Origin: Oligoflexus sp.
Lineage (GTDB): Bacteria > Bdellovibrionota_B > Oligoflexia > Oligoflexales > Oligoflexaceae
Length of the DNA: 64,000 nt
Direction: 5' to 3'
Assembly: GCA_014378195.1 (NCBI GenBank)
Contig: JACMOC010000078.1
Coordinates: forward strand, 26,820 to 90,819
This document shows, one piece after another, positions 42,101-49,748 of the stretch. The notes beneath the pieces are model-generated. The model saw only the letters and a list, made by a program, of their open reading frames with translations, ran no database searches and had not been told where the DNA came from. Position 1 is the first letter of the stretch; every line of letters begins with the position of its first letter. The position numbers were made by a program, and so were the translations under genes.

Positions 42101-42572
42101 GGGTAACAGGGTATTTAAGTCCTTTGCTGATTTCTCGAGCTTCCTCTAAGGTCTCCACTGGCGCCTCGGTGCCGGGTATGACGGGCACTTTTGCGTTTCG
42201 GGCAATCTGTTTGGCCTGCAGTTTATCGCCGAACAGTTGTAGGACTTTAGGTGACGGGCCACAAAATAAAATGCCGTTTTTTTCGCACGCGTCAGCAAAA
42301 TCCGGATTTTCCGAAAGGAAACCGTAGCCTGGATGAATCATGTCAATTTTCTTTTCAACGGCGAGATCGACGATATCATGCCAGTTGAGATAGGCGCCGA
42401 GGGGGTCACCTTTTTTACCGACTTTATAGGCTTCATCAGCCTTGAAGCGGTGCATCGAAAAACGGTCTTCGTAGCTGTAGAGCGCGATTGTCTGCATGTT
42501 GAGCTCAGTCGCGGCCCTAAATATGCGGGTGGCGATCTCGCCGCGATTGGCAACAAGCAAGCGCTTGTTCAT
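39135..42572 (-). CDS. pyc: Pyruvate carboxylase
   Basis: Pyruvate carboxylase makes oxaloacetate from pyruvate, bicarbonate and ATP. The product of about 1145 residues has the biotin carboxylase domain (ANRGEIATRIFRA, KALSGGGGKGIRIV, EVNPRIQVEHTVTE), the carboxyltransferase domain (TTMRDAHQSLFATR, HMHASAG) and the C-terminal biotin carrier domain with the biotinyl-lysine in ESMKMEYAI. All three are in one chain, as in alpha4-type enzymes. I chose ATG 42572, since MNKRLLVANRGEI is the usual start; ATG 42608 would add twelve residues. Neither has a good ribosome binding site. Confidence 0.96.
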   Translation of the reverse strand: MNKRLLVANRGEIATRIFRAATELNMQTIALYSYEDRFSMHRFKADEAYKVGKKGDPLGAYLNWHDIVDLAVEKKIDMIHPGYGFLSENPDFADACEKNGILFCGPSPKVLQLFGDKLQAKQIARNAKVPVIPGTEAPVETLEEAREISKGLKYPVTLKALSGGGGKGIRIVHSEAELVEAFQRAKSEAMSSFGRSEIYLEKSIMNAKHIEVQIAGDKSGHVIHLYERDCSVQRRHQKLVEIAPALGISKQTRERLLEDSIKIAESVNYVGVGTVEFLVSENGEHYFLEVNPRIQVEHTVTEMITGVDLVQMSIMLPAGRSMSHPAIGIHSQADVRQSGVAIQCRITTENPQKNFAPDTGVILAYRPAQGFGIRLDEGMGTSGGIVTPYYDSLLVKVTAHSVDLIGAASKMSRALKEFRVRGIKTNMELLFNIVTHPMFAAGTIKTNFLELHPEVFEFPQPKDRATKILRFIADVTVNNPHKLHTKTPPKEVDIYELPKRTPVVGGPLTAKQIFDQRGVEGLKTWIHAQKQLLITDTTMRDAHQSLFATRLRNNDIYKATRFYEAATPGFFSLECWGGATFDTCLRFLKEDPWERLARIREEVPNSLLQMLLRGDNAVGYTNYPEWVIRDFIRLSAEAGLDLFRIFDCLNNPEQMAIAIDEVKKRGAIAEASICYTGNILDPRNQKYTLKYYLKIAKELEAMGSDILCIKDMAGLLRPRAATELVKALKDTIGIPIHLHMHASAGSSEASLLAAAEAGCDIVDGAVSTMAGLTSQPSINAIVASLEGTDRCPELKLSDLDELSRFWETIRAQYNAFDPGIKATSTDVYEHEIPGGQYSNLFDQAQKVGVKAAEFHELTIRYKEVNDLFGNIVKVTPSSKVVGDFALLLQKHGLNSSDLMAKKPVLDYPDSVVSFFQGHMGIPYGGFNKELREMVLGKNPPPPQKPPLVAGDSFEKAKTELSLLTEKTPTDTQVLSYRLYPKVYKDYLTSLREFGSVESLPTDVFFNGLDLNREVDIELEPGKTLIVSLSGITDPDKDGKRRVFFQLNGFPRNLEVIDESVTGVTKKRPKADSTNAEQIGSPMPGKILEIRAVAGNAVKKGDIVLITESMKMEYAITAKMDGKIKSIYVHKGELVEEGDLLLDIQP

Positions 42573-42777
42573 AATAATTTTGCTAGAAGTATCCACGGGC
42601 AACCTCATGAGTACGGGTGCTAATCTTAGGTATTCTTACTCGTTTATTCATCCACCCAAGACTAGGGGAGTCCTCAAAGCTTGACTACTCGTTTTTCAGT
42701 GACGGGTCGTTCGTTGAGTTAAAGAGCTTGATAAGCCAAGCTGATGTTGGCTAACGTAGAAGGGCTGAGGATCCGCC

Positions 42778-45700
42778 ATGACGAAGGAAGTGCCTGCTTT
42801 GAAAACGATCCCAAGCCTAACCCAATATTTTCAGGCGACGCTCGATTTGAGTGTTCGCGGTGAACCCGTGCAGCTCATCGGTCTTACCGATGCACAAAAG
42901 CTATATGTCCTACTCGGTTTAATTCGTTACTGGCAAAAAGAGTCCCATCACGAGCGCCTGGTTTTTGTCCATAGTGATCCTAAACAGCTTGGCTTTTGGA
43001 ATGAGCTTGTTCAGGCGAACAATAAGAAGCTCGTTCCGACGCTTGAGATACAGTCTCAGCAGTTTTGGGGCTTTCAACGTTACCGTCAGCAAAATCACCT
43101 TCGTGGGCCAAGGCTCCAGGCCCTCAGTGTGCTCGCTTTTCGTGAAAGGTCAGCGCCCCTAATATGGGCCAGTTTTAGCGCATTAGCTCAAAGCGTCACC
43201 GCGCCGAAGATTTTCCGCGAATCCTGTTTTCAGCTTAAGCAGGGCGAGGAATACGATCTCGACCAACTTATCAAATCCCTGATGGAGCGTGGATTCCGAC
43301 AGGTTCAAGAGGTAGAAGAGGTCGGTCAATTTGCGGTGAAAGGCGGGATGATTGATATCTTCAGTCCGGCCGAAAGCTCAGCCGCGCGCTGTGAGTTCTT
43401 CGCGGATACTCTACAAAAAATAAAGCTATTCTCAGTAGATACTCAGCTTTCCACAGGGGAGACGTCCTCTCTGTGGATAAGTTCCAATTGGGAAGAAGTG
43501 TTCCCTATATCAGAACGAAAACACGACGCTCAAAGATTATATGACGCCCTACTTGCCGAAGACGTCAGTTCCTCGGATCGTCAGGGTCTCGTGGATGCCT
43601 TTGCTGAAGGACATGTTCTCAATGAGATGCCGATCCTTCTGCCAGCTTTACGGCGCAAATCAAGCCATTTCTTCGACTACCTCGAACCAGCCGATCGTTT
43701 GGTTTTTCTGGAGTCCGTTGACGTGTGCATTGCAAAATATACCCATTCTTATGAACGCTGGGAAAAAGAATACGAGGAAGATCGCCTCCAGAAGCGGATA
43801 GTTTTAAGCACGGACGCTCATTTTCTTGCGCCAAAACTGGTCCAAAAGCTCATTGGCAAAAGACCCGTTCTGGAGTTTGGTCTCAATCATTCTCATGCCG
43901 TGGAGGAGCAGATTCAGACGAGTTCTCAGGCTCCGGGTGACTGGCACCTTCCAGCTCTGGCAACTGACAAAAGCTCGCTTTCTCGCTGGATTGAGTGTCT
44001 CGAAGATCCCGCGCTTGCTTTTAGGGTCATTCTTCTCGTGAGGCAGGAAGAGCACTTTCTCCGTATTCGCAGTGTCCTTCAGCATCATAATCTCAGTTTT
44101 GATCAGAGTGACCAGAGACTTGATCAGCTGTTCTCGACCCCCATGGGTGCAAGCATCACGCTTGCCGTAGGCAGTGTGCCTGGGTTGCTTTGGGATGAAT
44201 TGAGCGGCGTACTTATTCTGCCCGAACACGTATTTTTTGGGGAATATTTCATCCCGGCCCCCACTCGCAAAAAAGACGCGAAAAATGCTTTCCGGTCCTT
44301 TCAAGAGCTTGGAATCGGCTCTCTCGTAGTCCATAGCGATCACGGCATCGGCAAATACCTCGGTATGAAAACGATGGACGTCGGTGGGAGCACGACCGAT
44401 TTCCTTGTGTTGGAGTATGCCGATCAAGATAGACTTTACCTGCCGGTTTATCGGCTGGGCCTGTTGCAGAAATATTCGGCAGTCGAGCATACCGAGTCAG
44501 CTCCTCTCGATAAACTTCGCAGCCAATCCTGGATCAAGCGCAAATCCCGGGCGAAAAAATCAATTCAGGATATCGCGGACCAACTGCTTCGGCTCCATGC
44601 GCAAAGGCGGCTGGCGGGGCGCGCGCCTTATAGCTCACTCAGTGACCTTTACTTTCAGTTTGAAGCAGATTTTCCTTATTCTGAAACGGACGACCAGCAA
44701 AAAGCGATCGATGAGGTCAATGCCGATCTGAGCAGCGACCTTCCCATGGATCGATTGATCTGTGGTGATGTTGGTTTTGGCAAGACAGAAGTTGCTCTGC
44801 GAGCCGCGATGCGCGTAGTCCTAGATGGCTATCAAATCATGGTTTTAGCGCCGACCACACTGCTCAGCTACCAGCATTACGAAACCTTCGCGCGTCGCTT
44901 CAAACCCTATGGCATTGAAGTCGGCGTGGCCAACCGTTTTGTTAAAGCCGATCGTATCAAAACGAATCTTGAGCGTTTTACTCAAGGCAAAGTCGATATC
45001 ATGATCGGCACCCATCGTTTACTTTCGGGCGATGTAAAGCCTAAAAATTTAGGCCTGCTTATCGTTGATGAAGAGCAACGGTTTGGGGTTACTCACAAGG
45101 AAAAGCTAAAACAGTATAAAGCGGAATGCGATATCATTACATTGACTGCGACCCCTATCCCCCGGTCCCTTCATATGTCGCTGGTAGGCCTTCGTGATAT
45201 TTCGATCATTGCGACCCCTCCCATGGAACGACTTTCAATCAAGACCTATATCGCACAGTTTGATGCCGAACTCATCAAGCGTGCGATCAGACTCGAAGTG
45301 CAGCGCGGCGGCCAAATCTTTTTTGTGCATAACCGTGTGCAGGACATTGTGGAAATGTCGGCATTTTTACGGTCCCTCGTACCGGAAGTGACAATGACAG
45401 TCGCCCACGGTCAGATGAAGGAGAATAATGTTGAGACGACCATAGTCGATTTCGTTCAACAGAAGTACTCGGTCCTCGTGTGCACTACGATTATCGAATC
45501 CGGCATCGACATGCCCAATGTCAACACGATTATAGTCAACGATGCCGATCGTTTTGGGCTGGCCCAGCTTTACCAGATGAGAGGGCGGGTCGGTCGCTCG
45601 ACTCGACAATCCTACGCATACTTCCTTACAAAGGCTCCTCTCGCCAGCAATGAAGATGCAAGACGGCGACTTGAAATCCTTGCCACTCATCAGGAACTCG

Positions 45701-46308
45701 GAGTTGGGTTCCAAATCGCAAGCTATGATTTGGAGTTGCGCGGAACGGGTAATATCCTGGGAGGCCAGCAGTCGGGACACATGGATGATATCGGCTATGA
45801 GATGTATCTCGACCTTCTTGAGAAAGAAATGGCCTTGCTACGAGGCCAGGAGCGAGAACCTGACGTCGATCCAGAGATTAAGATTCCACTCTCCGCTTCT
45901 CTTAGCGCGGCTTATGTTCCTCAGGAGCGACAGCGTCTGCTCCTCTATAAAAACCTCTTTTCGGCGACCGAGATGGAGGAAGTCGACCGCTATCGCCGGG
46001 AATGTGTCGATCGCTTTGGCAATCTGCCGAAAGAGGCGTATAATCTCTTCCAGGTAGCCTCTCTCAAAGTCCTCTTGCGAAAAATGCGTGTTGAACAGAT
46101 TCAAGCTTTGAAGCCTCACCTCTTCGAACTGAGAATGAGCCAACTTAAGGAAGCTCAAATCAAGATTCTGTCGGAAGCTTGTGCACTCCAAAGCCGCATT
46201 TTAACCCTGACGCCCGACTTCAAGTTGATCGTGAACTTGGGGGCCGGGGAAATCGAGGATCCTTTGCAGAGGCTTATAGAAGTACTCTTTCCGCTTACGA
46301 TTGCCTGA
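42778..46308 (+). CDS. mfd: Transcription-repair coupling factor
   Basis: Mfd removes stalled RNA polymerase at DNA damage and recruits UvrA. The 1176-residue product has an N-terminal UvrB-like part (GMIDIFSPAESSAARCEFF), the RNA polymerase interaction domain (GSLVVHSDHGIGKYLGM, DRLYLPVYRLGLLQKY), the helicase with Walker A CGDVGFGKTEVALRAA, DEEQ box (IVDEEQRFGV), and TATPIPRSLHMS, and the translocation region (QMRGRVGRSTRQSYAYFL). The C-terminal TRCF domain follows. ATG has a GAGGAT ribosome binding site. It precedes two parvulin genes closely. Confidence 0.97.
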   Translation: MTKEVPALKTIPSLTQYFQATLDLSVRGEPVQLIGLTDAQKLYVLLGLIRYWQKESHHERLVFVHSDPKQLGFWNELVQANNKKLVPTLEIQSQQFWGFQRYRQQNHLRGPRLQALSVLAFRERSAPLIWASFSALAQSVTAPKIFRESCFQLKQGEEYDLDQLIKSLMERGFRQVQEVEEVGQFAVKGGMIDIFSPAESSAARCEFFADTLQKIKLFSVDTQLSTGETSSLWISSNWEEVFPISERKHDAQRLYDALLAEDVSSSDRQGLVDAFAEGHVLNEMPILLPALRRKSSHFFDYLEPADRLVFLESVDVCIAKYTHSYERWEKEYEEDRLQKRIVLSTDAHFLAPKLVQKLIGKRPVLEFGLNHSHAVEEQIQTSSQAPGDWHLPALATDKSSLSRWIECLEDPALAFRVILLVRQEEHFLRIRSVLQHHNLSFDQSDQRLDQLFSTPMGASITLAVGSVPGLLWDELSGVLILPEHVFFGEYFIPAPTRKKDAKNAFRSFQELGIGSLVVHSDHGIGKYLGMKTMDVGGSTTDFLVLEYADQDRLYLPVYRLGLLQKYSAVEHTESAPLDKLRSQSWIKRKSRAKKSIQDIADQLLRLHAQRRLAGRAPYSSLSDLYFQFEADFPYSETDDQQKAIDEVNADLSSDLPMDRLICGDVGFGKTEVALRAAMRVVLDGYQIMVLAPTTLLSYQHYETFARRFKPYGIEVGVANRFVKADRIKTNLERFTQGKVDIMIGTHRLLSGDVKPKNLGLLIVDEEQRFGVTHKEKLKQYKAECDIITLTATPIPRSLHMSLVGLRDISIIATPPMERLSIKTYIAQFDAELIKRAIRLEVQRGGQIFFVHNRVQDIVEMSAFLRSLVPEVTMTVAHGQMKENNVETTIVDFVQQKYSVLVCTTIIESGIDMPNVNTIIVNDADRFGLAQLYQMRGRVGRSTRQSYAYFLTKAPLASNEDARRRLEILATHQELGVGFQIASYDLELRGTGNILGGQQSGHMDDIGYEMYLDLLEKEMALLRGQEREPDVDPEIKIPLSASLSAAYVPQERQRLLLYKNLFSATEMEEVDRYRRECVDRFGNLPKEAYNLFQVASLKVLLRKMRVEQIQALKPHLFELRMSQLKEAQIKILSEACALQSRILTLTPDFKLIVNLGAGEIEDPLQRLIEVLFPLTIA

Positions 46309-46314
46309 GGGTTT

Positions 46315-47346
46315 ATGCTGAACAAAAAGCGACTTGTTTTTCTCGTCATTCTAGTCGGCTGTTTCGTTTTCGGAGCCTACTTTTGGAAGATCAGACACAC
46401 GGGCGCTTTCTTTTGGCGATCGGCCGAAAATTCAACGTCGGCCGATGACATGGACTTTACCGTCCATGTCGGCGATTACCTCATCACGCGCGAAGAGGTG
46501 GAGTGGGAATACAAACTTTACATGAACCAAATCGAGACTCCCGAAGTGGTTGGGCAAACCGAAGGCCAGCCCGTGAACGGCGAAAAGCCGGATGTCCTTG
46601 ATCCTCTCGTGAAAAAGCCAAACATGGAACTTTATAATAAGATCTTGGCTGACCTTATTGAGCGCAAACTCCTTTATCAGTTCCTTGAAAGCGACCAGAA
46701 ATTTACGCTCAAAGAACCATCGCGTTACACTGCGTGCGTTCAGGAATGGGCCGACGCGAGCAAACGCCTTCCGGCTCTTGTCCAAAATACCAAGAACAGC
46801 GAACATCTCAAATCAATGCTTTGTGAAAAATCTATACTTACGCAGTATGTGAGGGATCGAGTCAACCCCGCTGTCACGGTTTCCGAAGATGACATCCATT
46901 CTTACTTCAACACGCATAAAGCCGAGTTTGTCGAACCGGCACGCGTCGTTATTCGGCAGATAGCGATCGGCAATGAGGATGAAGCGAAAAAGATCCGTGC
47001 CAAAGCCAACGTTCAGAACTTCGCCCAGTTGGCCAAAGAGAATTCCATTACCCCAGAAGCCAAACAGGGTGGGATCTTGGGGCCCTTTGCTAAGGGAGAG
47101 ATGCCCTCAGTCTTTGACATAGCATTTGAGATGAGCCCAGGTTCAATTCAGGGGATACTAAAGTCAACTTATGGTTTCCATATTCTTATGCTAGAAAAGA
47201 AGATACCGCGCTTCGAACTCAGCTACGAAGCGGCAAAACCTAAAATTACCAAAGACCTGACTCAAAAACGTCAGGAAGAGGAATATAAAAAATGGGTCGA
47301 ATCCGCCCTCAACACCATACCAATCAAAAGTTCCCGGGCTTTCTAA
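46315..47346 (+). CDS. Membrane-anchored peptidyl-prolyl isomerase (parvulin type)
   Basis: The 343-residue protein has an N-terminal hydrophobic anchor with a possible lipobox (VILVGC), a SurA/PpiD-like N-terminal chaperone region, and a rotamase domain from about residue 205: ARVVIRQIAIGNEDEAKKI, KQGGILGPFAKGEMPSVFDIAFEM, and STYGFHILMLEKK. It would fold outer-membrane or exported proteins in the periplasm. It starts six bases after mfd and overlaps the next, SurA-like gene by 55 bases, so the two parvulins are coupled. Confidence 0.88.
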   Translation: MLNKKRLVFLVILVGCFVFGAYFWKIRHTGAFFWRSAENSTSADDMDFTVHVGDYLITREEVEWEYKLYMNQIETPEVVGQTEGQPVNGEKPDVLDPLVKKPNMELYNKILADLIERKLLYQFLESDQKFTLKEPSRYTACVQEWADASKRLPALVQNTKNSEHLKSMLCEKSILTQYVRDRVNPAVTVSEDDIHSYFNTHKAEFVEPARVVIRQIAIGNEDEAKKIRAKANVQNFAQLAKENSITPEAKQGGILGPFAKGEMPSVFDIAFEMSPGSIQGILKSTYGFHILMLEKKIPRFELSYEAAKPKITKDLTQKRQEEEYKKWVESALNTIPIKSSRAF

Positions 47347-48299
47347 AGGCCTTGGTGGTCTCCAGCACCCTCTTTCTGGGCCAAAATGCCGTATCTGCCG
47401 AGCTTATTGATCGGCTGGCTGCCGAAGTGAATGGTGCCGCCATAACTTTAAGCGAAGCAAAGGTCAAAGTTGAAAAGGGGCCCTTGATTGAGATTTCGCC
47501 TTTTCCTGCCAAAGAGTCGGATCCTCCATTGCAGGTCGCGATCCAGGATCTGATCAATACGAAACTTGTTATGCAGAAAGCTCAAGAGCTCGAGATTGAA
47601 GTAACCGACGCCAATCTCAACGAAGAAATTGACAAGTTCATGAAGAGCCGCAATCTCACCAAGGAAGCGTTGAATACAGCTTTGGCTCAAGAGGGTATGA
47701 CGTACGACAAATACAAAGAAGACTTCCGCAAAAACCTGATTATGAACCAGTTTCAAGGTCGCGAAATCGTTCCTCAGGTGAAAATATCGGATCGGGATGT
47801 TCAGCTTTATTATCTCCGTACCTCGGGAAGTGCTGCTGAAAATGTTAGACTCGTTTTGCGTCAGCTTCAGATCTCTCTTCCGCCCGATGGTGTTGCCTCT
47901 GTGAAAGAAGGCAAACACAGTCTGGTCGACAAAGCCTACCAGGAGCTCGAGGGCGGAATGCCTTTTGAACAGGTTGTGAAAATCTATTCCGATAATGACG
48001 AAGCTCGCAAAAATGGGGGCCTCATGACGCCCCTTTATGTCAAAGACCTGGCGCCGCTTTTTCAAGGTGCAGTAAAGGATCTTGACGAAGGCAAGTATTC
48101 GAAACCAATAGAAACTCCAGTTGGATACTTTATATTTTATGTCGAGAAAAAAGAGTTCTCAGGCAGCGAAGAGTACGTGAAGCAAAAACCACAACTCGAG
48201 AACGCTCTTCGCCAGGAAGAGATGGGTCGATTATTATCACGTTGGATCGAAGGCCAAAGGAAAAAAGCTGACATCAAGATACTGGCGGTGACGCCGTGA
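47292..48299 (+). CDS. surA: SurA-like periplasmic chaperone/isomerase
   Basis: The 335-residue protein has a signal peptide (FLKALVVSSTLFLGQNAVSA) followed by the SurA N-terminal domain (AAEVNGAAITLSEAKVKVEKGP, LINTKLVMQKAQELEIEVTD), and one rotamase-like domain (NVRLVLRQLQISLP, KNGGLMTPLYVKDLAPLFQGAVKDLDEG, PVGYFIFYVEKK). SurA normally has two parvulin domains; here only one is apparent. It handles outer-membrane protein folding. The ATG lies inside the end of the preceding isomerase gene, with GAGGAA about ten bases upstream. A strong terminator follows. Confidence 0.85.
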   Translation: MGRIRPQHHTNQKFPGFLKALVVSSTLFLGQNAVSAELIDRLAAEVNGAAITLSEAKVKVEKGPLIEISPFPAKESDPPLQVAIQDLINTKLVMQKAQELEIEVTDANLNEEIDKFMKSRNLTKEALNTALAQEGMTYDKYKEDFRKNLIMNQFQGREIVPQVKISDRDVQLYYLRTSGSAAENVRLVLRQLQISLPPDGVASVKEGKHSLVDKAYQELEGGMPFEQVVKIYSDNDEARKNGGLMTPLYVKDLAPLFQGAVKDLDEGKYSKPIETPVGYFIFYVEKKEFSGSEEYVKQKPQLENALRQEEMGRLLSRWIEGQRKKADIKILAVTP

Positions 48300-48343
48300 G
48301 GGTTGTTCGAACATTCATTCCAAACCGAGCTTAATAAACGATT

Positions 48344-48380
48344 AAAAAAGAGAAGACTTTCGGGTCTTCTCTTTTTATTT
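48344..48380 (+). terminator. Rho-independent terminator after surA
   Basis: Arms 48345-48357 and 48364-48376 pair over 13 bases (AGAAGAC core with flanking A and T runs) around the six-base loop TTTCGG, followed by TATTT. It separates the mfd-parvulin unit from the MFS gene, whose ATG lies 12 bases on. Confidence 0.92.
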
Positions 48381-48391
48381 CAGAGGTTTTT

Positions 48392-49651
48392 ATGGCAAAT
48401 TCTGCTGATTTAATGAACAAAAAATCATTCACCGATTCAAAAGCACTTATCATCTTATTGGGTGCTTTAACAGCTTTTGACCCTCTTTCGATCGATATGT
48501 ATCTGCCCGCTTTTTCGGATCTGCAAACAGCATTCGGAACTTCGTTTTCCAACATCGAATTGTCGGTTTCGACCTTTTTTGTCGGCATGGCTTTTGGCCA
48601 GTTGTTTTATGGTCCCCTTGCAGACAGGTTCGGTCGTAAAAGACCACTTATTGCCGGAATGATTCTCTATATCTGTGCGTCCGCAGGTCTGGCATTTGCG
48701 TCTAACATTGAGAGCTTCCTCGCACTCCGTCTCCTGCAGGCCTTTGGTGGTTGTGCTGGAATGGTCGTCACGCGCGCGATCGTGCGAGACCTTTTCGATA
48801 AAAAACGAGTTGCCGAGTTTCTCTCGTCTATGGCGCTCATTATGGGACTTGCGCCCATCCTAGCGCCTTCGATGGGCGCCTTCGTCAATCACTTTTTCGG
48901 CTGGCGGGTAATCTTTGGCTCGCTCGCGGTCGCGAATATCCTGTGCTTGGCCTGTATTATCCTATTTCTTCCCGAAACCAATCATAAACGAAGCCAGTCC
49001 ATCGATGTTCTCTCAACGTTGAAAGCTTATGCAGGTCTAATGTCGAGCCGCAAATTTGTTGGTTTTCTGATTCCAGATGCAGCGGTTCGCGCAGGAATGT
49101 TCGCTTACATCGCCGGATCACCTTTTGTATTTATTCAATACTTCAACGTCCCCCAGGAATATTACGGCTGGATCTTCGGCATGAATGGAGTCGGACTGAT
49201 GGCAGCTTCCCAGGTTAATCGCCGCCTCCTGAGGCGCTTTGAGCCAGACCTGATACTGCGTTGGTCAGTACGCTTCGCGGCTTTAGCGGCCTTTTTCGTA
49301 TTTGCAGGTCCGTTTTTAAGCAGTGCAGCCGTGGTTACACTTATTCCGATATTTTGCTTTCTGGCGAGTCTCAATTTTATAGGTCCCAATGCTCTTGCCG
49401 GAGCTTTGGCAACGCAGGGACATCAAGCCGGTACGGCCTCGGCGCTTTATGGGTGTCTGCAATGGAGTCTCGCGTCTGGCTCAGCGTTCCTTGTCAGCTA
49501 CTTTCATAATGGAACGGCAATGCCAATGACGGGCGTGATACTAGGCTGTGGGCTGGTTTCAGCGCTCGCGTTCCAATTTTTTATCAAGGACTTTCACAAC
49601 ATCCCTAAGCTTGACATCCCTGTTCCGAGCGAAGCCGAACCGGGTTCTTAA
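48392..49651 (+). CDS. MFS multidrug exporter, Bcr/CflA family
   Basis: The 419-residue protein has twelve predicted membrane helices and the Bcr/CflA marks: DPLSIDMYLPAFSDL in helix one, GQLFYGPLADRFGRKRPL (motif A between helices two and three), and RLLQAFGGCAGMVVTRAIVRD (motif for helix four). It is an inner-membrane proton-driven exporter; the substrate is unknown. It lies just behind the surA terminator and 97 bases before the tyrosinase gene, perhaps on its own promoter. A short hairpin overlaps its stop. Confidence 0.92.
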   Translation: MANSADLMNKKSFTDSKALIILLGALTAFDPLSIDMYLPAFSDLQTAFGTSFSNIELSVSTFFVGMAFGQLFYGPLADRFGRKRPLIAGMILYICASAGLAFASNIESFLALRLLQAFGGCAGMVVTRAIVRDLFDKKRVAEFLSSMALIMGLAPILAPSMGAFVNHFFGWRVIFGSLAVANILCLACIILFLPETNHKRSQSIDVLSTLKAYAGLMSSRKFVGFLIPDAAVRAGMFAYIAGSPFVFIQYFNVPQEYYGWIFGMNGVGLMAASQVNRRLLRRFEPDLILRWSVRFAALAAFFVFAGPFLSSAAVVTLIPIFCFLASLNFIGPNALAGALATQGHQAGTASALYGCLQWSLASGSAFLVSYFHNGTAMPMTGVILGCGLVSALAFQFFIKDFHNIPKLDIPVPSEAEPGS

Positions 49652-49667
49652 GGCGAAATACGCCTTA
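49649..49667 (+). terminator. Short hairpin at the end of the MFS gene
   Basis: TAAGGCG at 49649-49655, containing the stop codon, pairs perfectly with CGCCTTA at 49661-49667 around a five-base loop. No T-run follows, so it may be a weak terminator or an mRNA-end stabiliser. Confidence 0.4.
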
Positions 49668-49748
49668 GCTCTTGCCGCTCCTTCACACAGAGCTTAGAAT
49701 TGTAGAACTTATTCTTCTAATTCTCGTGTGATCAAGAGAGGTCATATA

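Noticed and set aside
42734..42752. AGCCAA/TTGGCT inverted repeat upstream of mfd
   Set aside because: Six-base arms only, no matching second site; not enough to call an operator.
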